A stretch of DNA of 64,000 nt from Brachybacterium subflavum (GTDB lineage Bacteria; Actinomycetota; Actinomycetes; Actinomycetales; Dermabacteraceae), in NCBI RefSeq assembly GCF_009299795.1, contig NZ_VIGP01000001.1, positions 372,001 to 436,000 of the forward strand, given 5' to 3'. Of the stretch, positions 28,050-36,954 are shown one piece after another. Below the pieces are notes generated by a model. It was not told where the DNA came from. It was given only the letters and a program-made list of their open reading frames with translations, and made no database searches. Each line of letters begins with the position of its first letter. Position 1 is the stretch's first letter. Position numbers and translations under genes: made by a program.

Positions 28050-29989
28050 CGGTCCAGCTCCTCGGTCCGCTCGGCCCGCTCAGCACGCTCGGCCTGCTCG
28101 GCTCGGTCGGCCCGCTCGCCTCGCGCAGCCCGCTCGGCGCGATCGGCGGCGACGAAGCGGTGGACGAGCGCGATCGGATCCGCGATGCCGCAGCGCCGGG
28201 CGAGGGTGAACAGACCCGTGACCACGAGGTCGGCGCGGGCGGCGAGCTCCTCATCGGTGAGCACGGCGGCGGGGTCCGCATCGGCGAGCAGCTGGCCGCC
28301 CGAGATCACGAGCACCCGGTCGGTGTACTCGAGGGCGAGGTGCATGTCGTGGGTGATCAGCAGGATCGTGGTGCCCCGGGCGTGGATCCGGGCGAGGAAG
28401 TCCATGAACTCGCTGTAGTGCGCGAAGTCCTGCCCGGCCGTCGGCTCGTCGAGGATCAGGAGCTCCGGCTCGAGCGCGAGCACGCACGCGATGCTCAGAC
28501 GCTTCTTCTGGCCGTGGCTGAGCGCGGAGATCGGCCACGAGTGCATCGGCCGCAGGTCCGTCACCTCGAGCACCCGCGCTGTGCGCCGCTCGATCTCCTC
28601 GGCGTCGAGGCCGCGTGCTCGCAGGCCGAGGCGGAGTTCCTCCTCGAGCAGCGGCTGGGAGAGCATCTGGCCGGGCTCCTGGAGGACGAAGCCCACGTGG
28701 GCGCCGTGCTCGGCCAGGGGCCAGGAGGCCGCGTCGGACCCGCCGATCCGCACGACGCCCTCGGCGGCCTTCTCGAAGCCGCTGATCACACGCGCGAGCG
28801 TCGATTTGCCGGCACCGTTGGAGCCGACGAGGCCGAGCATCTCGCCGCGGCCGATCCGGGCCGTGACGTCCCGCAGCGCGCGAACATCGTCGGCATCGCC
28901 CGGGCGGCGCAGGATCGCGCCGACGCGCTCGAGGTCCAGGGCCGACGAAGTGGCAGCGTCCGCGCTTTCGCTGTCGCTGTCGCTGTCACGGTCGGGATGG
29001 GCAGAGGACGGCGACGACTCGTCGACCCACGTGCGGACGGCCTCGGCCTGGGCAGGGGTGAGGTCCATGCGCTCGAGGTCCGCCGGATGCTGGTCGGCCG
29101 TGACCGGGACGCCGGCGAGGCGCAGCGCCTCGACGTGCAGGGGAGGGCGGATGCCGTGCTCGCGCAGGAGCGGGGAGGCGAGCAGCGCGTCGGGCGGCAG
29201 ATCCGCGACGATGCGTCCCTCGTCCATGAGCACGATCCGATCGAGCGGGCGATGCAGGAGGTCCTCGAGCCGATGCTCGACGATGATGACGGTGCGGCCC
29301 TGCTCGCGGTGCAGCTCATCGATGAGCTCGACGGCGGCGCGGCCGGCCGCGGGGTCGAGCATGGCGAGCGGCTCGTCGAACAGCAGCATCTCGACGTCGT
29401 CCACGAGCACCCCGGCGATCGCGACCCGCTGCTTCTGCCCGCCGGAGAGCTGCTGCGGGGAGGCGTCGAGGTGGTCGGCGATGCCGGCTGCGCGCGCCGC
29501 CTCGGCCACGCGGGCGGGCATCTGCGCGTGCGGGACCTGCTGGTTCTCGAGGCTGAAGGCCACGTCCTCGGCGACGGTCAGTCCCACGAACTGGCCGGAG
29601 GAATCCTGCAGCACGGTGCCCACGCGCCGGGAGGTCCCGATGATCGGGGCGGCGGCGGGGTCGGCGCCGAACACCTCGATGCTCCCGCTCGCCTCGCCCG
29701 CGTGGACATGGGGGACGAGGCCGTTCAGCGCCGCGAGCAGCGTCGACTTCCCGCAGCCCGAGGGGCCGACGACGGCGACCTTCTCGCCGCGGCGCACGGT
29801 GAGGTCGATGCCGCGCAGCGTGGGCTCGGACTAGGCGCGGTAGCGGAAGGAGAAGTCGCGGAGGCGGACGGGGACGTTCGCGCCTGCTGAGCTGGGCCGA
29901 TCGGCTCCGTCGATGCCGTTGGGCTCTGCCCTCCCTGGGACGTCGCCGATTGCGCGTCTTCGGTCGCCCCGTGAGCTCTGGACGCTCAC
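28046..29989 (-). pseudogene. ECF ATPase (fused EcfA1-EcfA2) interrupted by an in-frame amber codon
   Basis: The full frame would encode 647 residues from GTG 29989, which overlaps the ecfS stop by 4 bp. Codon 53 is TAG (29831-29833), between VRLRDFSFRYRA and SEPTLRGIDLTV, both normal pieces of the first ATPase domain. The remaining open frame (28046-29797, 583 codons if restarted there) holds both domains: Walker A GPSGCGKST and GSNGAGKST, signatures LSGGQ and LSHGQ, Walker B MLLFDEP and LLILDEP. A CAG-to-TAG change would explain the stop. Restart at an internal codon would lack the first strands of the fold. Sequencing error is possible. The tail has an Ala/Glu/Arg repeat (RAERAARGERADRAEQAERA). 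Confidence 0.85.
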
Positions 29990-30540
29990 TTCTCGAGCGT
30001 CAGTGAGCCGGTGCGAGTGCGCGAGCGAGCGTAGATCCTGAGGATGATCCCGCCCAGGATTGCGGCGGTCACCGTGTTCACGACGAACGTGAACCCGGCT
30101 TGGGTGAAGACCTTCGACGCCGGTTCGCCCATGAAGAGCACATCCCCGACCGGCGCCCATATCAGCCAAGAGAGGGCGTTCGCGAGGAGCACAGCGAGTA
30201 CGAAGCGCACGGTCGTCCTGGGTGAGAACTCGCCCTCGCGCACGTGGTTGTGCAGCATCACCAGGCCGACGACCAGTCCGAACACTGCCGAGGCTGTCTC
30301 CCAGGAGGGCCATACCCCGTATCCCGTGATGTCCACGAGAACGTGTCCGATGAGGCCCGCGAGCATGCCCACGACCGGCCCGTAGAGCACGGCGAAGACG
30401 GCGAGCAGGGCGAAGCGGAAGTCGATCGCCGAGTTCGGGATCGGGCTCGGGATCGCCAGGAATCTGCCCAGCACGAACGTGAGGGCCGCACCGATGCCGA
30501 CGGCGACGACGCGGGTGACAGGGGAGATGCGAGTGCTCAT
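29986..30540 (-). CDS. ECF transporter S component (UPF0397-like)
   Basis: This 184-aa membrane protein has five to six helices and matches the UPF0397/ECF S-component family: VAVGIGAALTFVLGRFLAIP, PNSAIDFRFALLAVFAVLYG, VGMLAGLIGHVLVDITGYG, and ANALSWLIWAPVGDVLFM. S components bind the vitamin-like substrate with high affinity. Some family members are annotated as riboflavin transporters, but the substrate here is not known. ATG 30540 overlaps the SAM hydrolase stop, and its stop overlaps the ATPase GTG. Sharing an operon with a SAM hydrolase-like gene hints at an adenosine- or methionine-related ligand. Confidence 0.85.
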   Translation of the reverse strand: MSTRISPVTRVVAVGIGAALTFVLGRFLAIPSPIPNSAIDFRFALLAVFAVLYGPVVGMLAGLIGHVLVDITGYGVWPSWETASAVFGLVVGLVMLHNHVREGEFSPRTTVRFVLAVLLANALSWLIWAPVGDVLFMGEPASKVFTQAGFTFVVNTVTAAILGGIILRIYARSRTRTGSLTLEK

Positions 30541-31453
30541 GGACGACTCCGATGCTCGGACGGGGCGGGGACGGGGGCGTCCGCCGGATCGGCGGACGGC
30601 CCGACGGAGGGTGCGGGGCGGACGGGCTCGAGGGAGACCTTCCAGGACGACCCCGTGCCCAGGTCGAAGGCGCGGGCGTAGGAGCCCCGATTGATCGCGA
30701 CCGCCATCCGGTCCAGCGAGTTCACGTAGATGAGGGACTCGCCGAGCTCGACCGCGGCGAAGCTCGGGGCATAGTCATCTGCGCGGAGTGGACCACGCGC
30801 CCCTGATGCCGGACGCGCAGCTGGACCCGCTCGCCGTGGCGGACCCCGAGCTGCGCGAACAGCGTGCGCGGGATCGAGGTCCACAGGGACCCGTACCGCA
30901 CGTCGAGGACGTCGATGGATCCGTGGACGGTGCCCTCGCGCAGCGCGGGCTCGAGCAGGGGCAGGGCGACCATGCGCTCGAGCGGGACCTCGGGGCCGAC
31001 GTCCTCGAAGGCGATCGCACCGGAGGCCAGGCGCGCGCCCGTGAGGGCGTAGATGTCACGGCCGTGGAAGGTGTACGACTCCTCGGAGCCGGCACGGCGG
31101 TTCACGGTCTCGTCGATCTGGCGCAGGGCGGTGACGCCGAAGATCGCGTGCAGGTGCGTGAGCGTGCCGTTGTCCGGTGTGACGACGAGGTGGCCCGTGG
31201 CGGTGCGCGCGACCACCGAGAGCCGGTCCGAGCCGACGCCGGGGTCGACGACGGAGACGAACACCGTGCCCTGCGGCCAGTACGAGACCACCTGGGCGAG
31301 ACGGTACGAGCCCTCCCAGATGTCGTAGGGAGGGATGTTGTGGGTCAGGTCGTGGATGCGCAGATCGGGATCGACGCCGACGGCGACGCCCTGCATCGCG
31401 CTGACGGCGCCGTCGTCGAGTCCGAAATCGGATTGCAGGACGAGCGAGTTCAC
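30537..31453 (-). pseudogene. SAM hydroxide adenosyltransferase (SAM hydrolase) family gene with a 1-nt frameshift
   Basis: The first frame (GTG 31453 onward) gives a normal N-terminal domain: MNSLVLQSDFGLDDGAVSAM, VVDPGVGSDR, TPDNGTLTHL and YTFHGRDIYALTGA, the family's SAM-binding motifs. The reading then slips near 30771-30778. The C-terminal domain (YAPSFAAVELGESLIYVNSL, MAVAINRGSYARAF) lies in another frame that ends in the ATGA overlap with ecfS. The total is 917 nt, one base short of 306 codons. Restoring one base (ACTAT to ACCTAT) would join QMT to YAPS. Enzymes of this family cleave SAM with water to adenosine and methionine. It is either a broken gene or a sequence error. Confidence 0.85.
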
Positions 31454-31459
31454 ACGGGA

Positions 31460-31465
31460 AGTATC
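31460..31465 (-). promoter_or_regulatory. -10 hexamer GATACT for the leaderless SAM hydrolase/ECF operon
   Basis: GATACT on the minus strand, then TCCCGT, then GTG 31453, with no Shine-Dalgarno. It would drive the whole operon. Confidence 0.55.
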
Positions 31466-31654
31466 GCAGGCGCCCGGCCGTCGGACACGGCCTGCCCGGC
31501 GTCCGGTTCATCCGGGTTCATCGCCGGGCGGGGACGGGCCGACGAGCGGCGCCGGAGCGGCGCCGGAGAGTCGCGGGGCGGCTCGCGAGAGGCGTGGGGA
31601 GCGCCGATCTGCACCCGCCGGGAAGGTCTCGGGCACCTCGCGCGTTGGCAGGGG

Positions 31655-32623
31655 CTGAGGTTCTCCCTGCTCGACCGCTCCCGCACGCGCGAGGGGCGAC
31701 CCGAGGCCGCCGCCCTGCGCGACAGCGTGGAGCGGGCCGTCGCGGCGGAGTCCCTGGGCTACCACCGCTTCTGGGTGGCCGAGCACCACGGTGTGCCGGG
31801 CATCGCGAGCGGCTCCCCGCCGGTGCTGCTCGCGGCGATCGGCCAGCGCACCCAGCGGATCCGGCTCGGCTCCGGCGGGGTGATGCTCCCCAACCACCGG
31901 CCGCTCGTCGTCGCCGAGCAGTTCCTCATGCTCGAGGCGCTCGCACCCTCTCGCGTGGACCTCGGGCTCGGCCGCTCGCTCGGCTTCACGGCGCCCGTGC
32001 GCGAGGCCCTCGGCCGCACCCGGATCACCGCCGACGAGTTCGCCGAGGAGGTCGCCCGCGTGCGCGAGCACCTCGAGGGCGAGGCGCCGGTCACTGCCCG
32101 CCCGGCCGGAGGGACCCCGCCGCCGATCCACCTGCTCGCCACCGGCTCCGGACTGCGCACCGCGGCCCGTCTGGGCCTCGCTGTCGTGGTCGGAGGCCCC
32201 GTGCTGCTCGCCGAGGACCTCGGGGAGCGGATCGCCGCCTATCGCCGGGAGTTCCGCTCGCATGCGGGCAGCGTCCCCCACGTGATGCTGTCGATGGACC
32301 TGCTGGTCGCCGACACCGACGCCGAGGCATGCGAGCTCGTCCTGCCCGAGATCTGGGCGATGGTCCGCTCGCGCGAGACCGGTGCCTTCCCGCCGCTCGA
32401 GAGCCCCGCGAGCATCCGGGAGCGCGCGCTCGCGGCGCGCGAGCGCGATCGGCTCGAACAGGGGCTCGAGGGCGCGTGGGCGGGCAGCGCGTCGTCGCTG
32501 CGTCCTCGTCTCGAGCGCCTCGTGGAGACCACGGGGGCCGACGAGATCCTGGCCTCCGGGGCGACCTTCGACCGCGCGGCGCTCGCGGACTCCGATGCCG
32601 CCGTCGCCGCGCTGCTGGGCTGA
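31655..32623 (+). CDS. LLM class flavin-dependent oxidoreductase lacking a standard start codon
   Basis: This 322-residue bacterial-luciferase-like protein shows LRFSLLDRSRTREG, FWVAEHHGVPGIASGSPPVL, IRLGSGGVMLPNHRPLVVAE, RVDLGLGRS and a C-terminal TTGADEILASGATFD. Family members usually begin at this MRFSLLDRS position, but the codon here is CTG (31655-31657). No ATG, GTG or TTG occurs in frame for a long way upstream, and the next in-frame GTG would delete the first beta strand. Either CTG is used or the original start was mutated. The substrate is unknown and F420 rather than FMN is possible. It converges on the next acetyltransferase. Confidence 0.75.
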   Translation: MRFSLLDRSRTREGRPEAAALRDSVERAVAAESLGYHRFWVAEHHGVPGIASGSPPVLLAAIGQRTQRIRLGSGGVMLPNHRPLVVAEQFLMLEALAPSRVDLGLGRSLGFTAPVREALGRTRITADEFAEEVARVREHLEGEAPVTARPAGGTPPPIHLLATGSGLRTAARLGLAVVVGGPVLLAEDLGERIAAYRREFRSHAGSVPHVMLSMDLLVADTDAEACELVLPEIWAMVRSRETGAFPPLESPASIRERALAARERDRLEQGLEGAWAGSASSLRPRLERLVETTGADEILASGATFDRAALADSDAAVAALLG

Positions 32624-32660
32624 GCAGCCGGCCGCGCGGCTGAGCCGTCGGCCGGCGGGG

Positions 32661-32681
32661 CGGCCGGGTGTCGACCGGCCG
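32661..32681. terminator. Possible hairpin between convergent genes
   Basis: CGGCCGG and CCGGCCG form a 7-bp stem with a 7-nt loop in the gap between the stops at 32623 and 32713. Several similar GGCCGG stretches nearby make other pairings possible. Confidence 0.35.
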
Positions 32682-32712
32682 GCGGATGCACCGGCCGGAC
32701 GGGCCCTGGCGC

Positions 32713-33291
32713 TCAGCCCGCGGCCGGCGCGGCCAGCTCCTTGCGGAAGCACACGCTGATGCCGTCGGCCGGATCGTAGGGGGCGAAGACCTCCACGTGC
32801 TCCCAGCCCTCCCGCTCGTACAGCGCGATCGCGTCGGGCTGGCGGTTGCCGGTCTGCAGGAACAGCTCGCGCGCGCCGCGGGCGCGAGCGGCGTTCTCGA
32901 GGCGGGCGAGGATCGCGCGGGCGAGGCCCAGGCGGCGGAAGGCGGGGCCGACGAACAGGCGCTTGACCTCGAGGCGGTCGGGGAGGCGGCGCAGGGTGCC
33001 GGTCGCCGCGGCCTCGCCGTCCACGAGCGCGAGCACCACGGTCTCCACGTCATCGCCCGTGGGCCGTCCCGGAGGGGCCACGGCGCCGCGGATCGGCACG
33101 TAGCGCGGGCCGACCTCGGCGTCCATCGCGTCGCGCAGGCCCGCTGCCCGCGGATCCTCCCAGGAGACCTCCTCCCAGGAGATCGTCGGGGCCGCCTCCC
33201 ATGCGGAGTCGGCCGCCCCAGCGGATCCGGATGCCGGAGCGGAACCGGATTGCCCGGCGGAGCCGGTCGGGGTGGTGCGGGTGTCGGTCAT
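32713..33291 (-). CDS. GNAT family N-acetyltransferase
   Basis: This 192-aa protein has a Gly/Ala/Ser-rich N-terminal extension of ~35 residues, then a GNAT domain with VKRLFVGPAFRRLGLARAIL, the R/Q-x-x-G-x-A acetyl-CoA loop, and ELFLQTGNRQPDAIALYEREGW. This pattern is close to PhnO/MarR-associated acetyltransferases acting on small amines. The ATG overlaps the upstream ATPase stop by 4 bp, so it belongs to the peptide-transport operon and probably modifies an imported compound or its product. The acceptor is unknown. Confidence 0.82.
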   Translation of the reverse strand: MTDTRTTPTGSAGQSGSAPASGSAGAADSAWEAAPTISWEEVSWEDPRAAGLRDAMDAEVGPRYVPIRGAVAPPGRPTGDDVETVVLALVDGEAAATGTLRRLPDRLEVKRLFVGPAFRRLGLARAILARLENAARARGARELFLQTGNRQPDAIALYEREGWEHVEVFAPYDPADGISVCFRKELAAPAAG

Positions 33292-35129
33292 GCGGTGGCC
33301 TCCAGGATCTCGCCAGCGGCCCGCGTCGCCCCCGTCGCCCGCGCGTCGTGCGCGGGGATCGAGGCGAGCAGACGCTCGGTGTACTCGTGCTGCGGGGCGG
33401 CGAAGACGCGCGCGGTCTCGCCCTCCTCGACGACCTCGCCGCGGCGCAGCACGGTGAGGGTGTCGGCGACCTGCCGCACCACGCCCAGGTCGTGGGAGAT
33501 GAACAGGTAGGTCAGTCCCAGGTCCCTCTGCAGGCGCACGAGCACCTCGAGGATCCCGGCCTGCACGGTGACGTCCAGGGCGCTCGTCGGCTCGTCGAGC
33601 ACGAGCACCTCGGGCCGCAGCACCAGGGCGCGCGCGATCGCGACGCGCTGGCGCTGGCCGCCGGAGAGCGCCGTCGGACGACGTCCCAGCAGCTCGGCAT
33701 CGAGCCGCACCGCCGCGAGCGCCCAGCGCACGCGCTCCTCGCGCTCGGCGGCATCGCCCACGCGGTAGAGGTGGAGCGGCTCGCGCACGATGCGCTCGAC
33801 GGTGAAGCGGGGGTCCAGTGACGTGAAGGGGTTCTGGTGGACCAGCTGCAGGTCGCGGCGCAGGGCGCGCAGGGCGCGGGGGTCCGAGGGGTCCACGGCC
33901 CGGCCGTCGACCTCGAAGACACCCGCGTCCAGGCGCTCGAGCCCGAGCAGGGCCCGGGCGGCGGTGGTCTTCCCCGAGCCGGACTCGCCCACGAGCGCGT
34001 GCGTGGTGCCGCGAGGGATCGTGAAGGAGACGTCCGCGAGCGCCCGGACGCCGTGGTCCGCGGTGCCCCGGGAGGCTCCGCGCGCGCGGCCCAGCAGCCG
34101 GAAGGCGCCTCCGGAGCCCCGTCCGGCGGAGCTGCGGAAGGTCCGGGAGATCCCGCGGGCGGAGACCCGGGGTGCGGTGCCCGCAGCCGTCTCCGAGCCC
34201 CCGCCCCCGTCGGTCCCTGCGAGGTCACGCTCGGCGCGCAGCGGGGCGAAGCGATCGGGATGCAGACCCGGCACGTCGGCCTGCAGCCGCCGGGTGTACT
34301 CCGAGCGCGGGCGGGCGAAGACCTCCGCGGTGGGACCCGCCTCCTGGATGCTGCCGTGCGAGAGGACGACGACCTGCTGGGAGCGCTCGGCCGCGAGGGC
34401 GAGGTCGTGGGTGATCAGCAGCAGGCCGATGCCGAGCTCGTCCTGCAGGGACGTCAGCAGGTCCAGGATCTGCTTCTGGACCGTGACGTCGAGGGCGCTC
34501 GTGGGCTCGTCGGCCACGAGCAGGGCGGGGCCCGGGATGATCGCCAGCGCGATGAGCACGCGCTGCAGCTGTCCGCCGGAGAGCTGGTGCGGGTAGGAGG
34601 CGGCGATCCGCTCGGGATCCGTGAGGCCCGCTCGCTCGAGCCCCTCGCGCACGAGAGCCTCGCGTGCGGCCCGGCTGCGGGCGTCCGGCACGAGCGCCGC
34701 GGCCTCGAGGGCCTGGGAGCCGATGGTGCGCACGGGGTTCAGGGCGCTGCCCGGATCCTGTGGGACGAAGCCCAGCACGCGTCCGCGCAGGGGACGAAGC
34801 GCGCGCTCCGGAAGACGGGAGATCTCCCGTCCGCGCAGGCGGACGCTGCCCTCGACGCGGGCGCCGCGGCGCTCGAGCAGGCGCAGCACGGCGCGGGCGA
34901 TCGTCGACTTGCCCGAGCCGGACTCGCCGATGAGGGCGAGGGTCGAGCCCGCGGGGACGGAGAAGGACACGTCGCGGACGACCTCGCGGGCCGCGGCGCG
35001 CTCGCCGTAGGCCACGGGCAGGTGCTCGACGGTCAGCAGGGGAGCGGCGCCGCCCTCGGTGTCTCGCTCGCCGGCGGCCCCTGCGTCGGGGCAGGTGTCG
35101 GTGCCGGTGTCCGTGTCGGTGGTGGTCAT
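33288..35129 (-). CDS. Fused dipeptide/oligopeptide ABC transporter ATPase (DppD-DppF type)
   Basis: This 613-aa protein contains two complete ABC ATPase domains. Domain 1 (about residues 30-275) has GESGSGKST, LSGGQLQRV and LLVADEPTSALD. Domain 2 (about 330-590) has GESGSGKTT, LSGGQRQRV and VLVLDEPTSALD. Each carries a peptide-importer C-terminal element (EYTRRLQADVPGL, EYTERLLASIPAHD). One polypeptide therefore supplies both ATPases. ATG 35129 has GAGAGG 5 nt upstream and overlaps the permease stop by 4 bp. No key residue is missing. Confidence 0.92.
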   Translation of the reverse strand: MTTTDTDTGTDTCPDAGAAGERDTEGGAAPLLTVEHLPVAYGERAAAREVVRDVSFSVPAGSTLALIGESGSGKSTIARAVLRLLERRGARVEGSVRLRGREISRLPERALRPLRGRVLGFVPQDPGSALNPVRTIGSQALEAAALVPDARSRAAREALVREGLERAGLTDPERIAASYPHQLSGGQLQRVLIALAIIPGPALLVADEPTSALDVTVQKQILDLLTSLQDELGIGLLLITHDLALAAERSQQVVVLSHGSIQEAGPTAEVFARPRSEYTRRLQADVPGLHPDRFAPLRAERDLAGTDGGGGSETAAGTAPRVSARGISRTFRSSAGRGSGGAFRLLGRARGASRGTADHGVRALADVSFTIPRGTTHALVGESGSGKTTAARALLGLERLDAGVFEVDGRAVDPSDPRALRALRRDLQLVHQNPFTSLDPRFTVERIVREPLHLYRVGDAAEREERVRWALAAVRLDAELLGRRPTALSGGQRQRVAIARALVLRPEVLVLDEPTSALDVTVQAGILEVLVRLQRDLGLTYLFISHDLGVVRQVADTLTVLRRGEVVEEGETARVFAAPQHEYTERLLASIPAHDARATGATRAAGEILEATA

Positions 35130-36022
35130 CGGTTCCTCTCGGTGTCGATGAAGCGGCTGAGACGGCTCACGGAGAGCACGACGATCGCGATCACGAGACC
35201 GGGCGCGATCACCAGCCAGGGCGCGTGCAGGAGGTGCTCGCGGCCGTCGGCCACCAGCAGGCCCCAGTCGGAGGCCGGCGGCGGATCGCCGTAGCCCAGG
35301 AACGCGAGGCCCGCGATGGTGAGGATCGCAAGGCCGAACTGGAGGACGGCGAGGGAGAGCACCGGGCGCACCGCGTTCGGCAGCACGTGGCGGATCAGGA
35401 TGTACGCGCCGGAGCCGCCGTTCAGGCGGGCGGCCTCGATGAACACGCTCGTGCGCACGCGCAGCACCTCGGCGCGCATGAGTCGGGCGAACACCGCCAC
35501 CGCGGAGACGCCGGTCGCGATCGCGGCGTTGCGGGTGTCGTACCCGAGGGCCGTGACCACGACGACGGCGAGCAGGAAGCTCGGGATCGCCAGCAGCACG
35601 TCGACCAGGCGGCCCAGGACCGCGTCGGCCCAGCCGCCCGCGTACCCGGAGACGAGGCCGATCGCCCCGCCCACGAGCACGCCGATCGCGACCGCGATCA
35701 GGGCGCTGGTCATCGAGGAGGCCGAGCCGTGGATGATGCGCGAGAGGAGGTCCCGGCCCAGATGGTCGGTGCCCAGCAGGTGCTGCCCGCCGGGAGGGGT
35801 GAACTTCCGGTCGGGCACGCCGACGGCCGGGTCCGCGCTCGTGAACAGGCCCGGCACGAGGGAGAACGCGAGCACGAGGAGGAGCACCGCGAGGGACAGC
35901 CACACGGTCGGGGGCAGGCGACGGAGGCTGCGGATCCGGGATCCTGCCTGCGCAGGGGCGCCGGCGGGCGCGTGCTCGGGCGAGCCCGAGGGATCGCCGG
36001 TGGTGAGGGCCGCTGCGGTCAT
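35126..36022 (-). CDS. ABC transporter permease (DppC type)
   Basis: This 298-aa inner-membrane permease has an N-terminal OppC-type helix (LPPTVWLSLAVLLLVLAFSL), HLLGTDHLGRDLLSRIIHG typical of DppC/OppC, and the EAA coupling loop EAARLNGGSGAYILIRHVLPN. About six helices are seen. It pairs with the DppB-like subunit just upstream, and the reading frames overlap by 4 bp at both ends. Confidence 0.9.
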   Translation of the reverse strand: MTAAALTTGDPSGSPEHAPAGAPAQAGSRIRSLRRLPPTVWLSLAVLLLVLAFSLVPGLFTSADPAVGVPDRKFTPPGGQHLLGTDHLGRDLLSRIIHGSASSMTSALIAVAIGVLVGGAIGLVSGYAGGWADAVLGRLVDVLLAIPSFLLAVVVVTALGYDTRNAAIATGVSAVAVFARLMRAEVLRVRTSVFIEAARLNGGSGAYILIRHVLPNAVRPVLSLAVLQFGLAILTIAGLAFLGYGDPPPASDWGLLVADGREHLLHAPWLVIAPGLVIAIVVLSVSRLSRFIDTERNR

Positions 36023-36954
36023 GACGCCTCCCGAGGTGCGCGCAGCCGCGGATCCAGCAGCGGCAGCACGAGGTCGATGACGAGGTTCACGCCCACGAAC
36101 ACGGCCGCGGAGAGCACCACGGCGGCCTGCAGCACGGGCACGTCCTGGCTGGTCACGGCCTTCTGGACGACGGTGCCGATGCCGGCGCGCCCGAAGATCG
36201 TCTCGGTGATCAGCGAGCCGCCCAGCAGCTCGCCGACCACGAGCCCGCACACGGTGACCGTGGGCAGCAGGGAGGGCCGCAGCAGATGGCGGGCGAAGAC
36301 CCGCACCGGGGCGAGCCCGCGGGAGACCGCGACCTCCGTGTGGTCGAGCGCGGAGGTCGTGTCCAGGGCGGTGATGAAGACCTGCGCGATCTGCGCGGAC
36401 ACGGGGATCGCGAGGGTCAGGGCCGCGAAGGCCGTGGAGCCGGCGGTCTCGGGATCGATGATGGAGAAGGCCCCGAGCTGCACAGCGAACACCTGGATCA
36501 GCACCAGGCCGATGAGGAAGTTCGGGGTGGACAGGAACACCGTGGGCAGCGAGCGCACGAGGCCGCCCAGGCGGCTCTCGCCCAGGCTCTGCGAGGCGAA
36601 GCCCAGGACCAGGGCGATCAGCAGCGCGAACACCATGGCGGTCGCGGCGAGGGTGAGTGTCGAGGGGATCGCCTCCGCGATCGTCGTCGACACCGGCGCC
36701 GAGGTCGCGAGCGAGATCCCGAGGTCGCCGCGCAGGGCGTTGCCGATCGAGAGGAGCAGCTGCACGAGCACGGGCTTGTCGAGGCCGTAGAACGAGCGGA
36801 TCTGCGCCTTCTCGGCCTCGGAGTAGCCGGCCTGCGGGTTCTCGAGCTGCGCGCTCACCGGGTCCCCGGGGATCGCGGCGAGCACCAGGAACACGAGCAC
36901 ATAGGCCAGGGCGATGACGAGGACGGCCTGGGCGATGCGCTTGAGGGCGGTCAT
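36019..36954 (-). CDS. ABC transporter permease (DppB type)
   Basis: This 311-aa permease of the peptide/nickel family has about six helices, with the N-terminal signal-anchor RIAQAVLVIALAYVLVFLVL, PGDPVSAQL, LRGDLGISLATSAPVSTTIA, and the EAA loop VAVSRGLAPVRVFARHLLRPSL. It forms the translocation channel with the DppC-like subunit. ATG 36954 overlaps the stop of the binding-protein gene. Confidence 0.9.
   Translation of the reverse strand: MTALKRIAQAVLVIALAYVLVFLVLAAIPGDPVSAQLENPQAGYSEAEKAQIRSFYGLDKPVLVQLLLSIGNALRGDLGISLATSAPVSTTIAEAIPSTLTLAATAMVFALLIALVLGFASQSLGESRLGGLVRSLPTVFLSTPNFLIGLVLIQVFAVQLGAFSIIDPETAGSTAFAALTLAIPVSAQIAQVFITALDTTSALDHTEVAVSRGLAPVRVFARHLLRPSLLPTVTVCGLVVGELLGGSLITETIFGRAGIGTVVQKAVTSQDVPVLQAAVVLSAAVFVGVNLVIDLVLPLLDPRLRAPREAS

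Noticed and set aside
29831-29833. TAG read as pyrrolysine or another recoded residue
   Set aside because: No pyl genes or recoding structure are visible, and recoding at this position of an ABC ATPase is not known.
30768-30780. Programmed frameshift in the SAM hydrolase-like gene
   Set aside because: No slippery heptamer or strong downstream structure is evident at the junction; a one-base loss is simpler.
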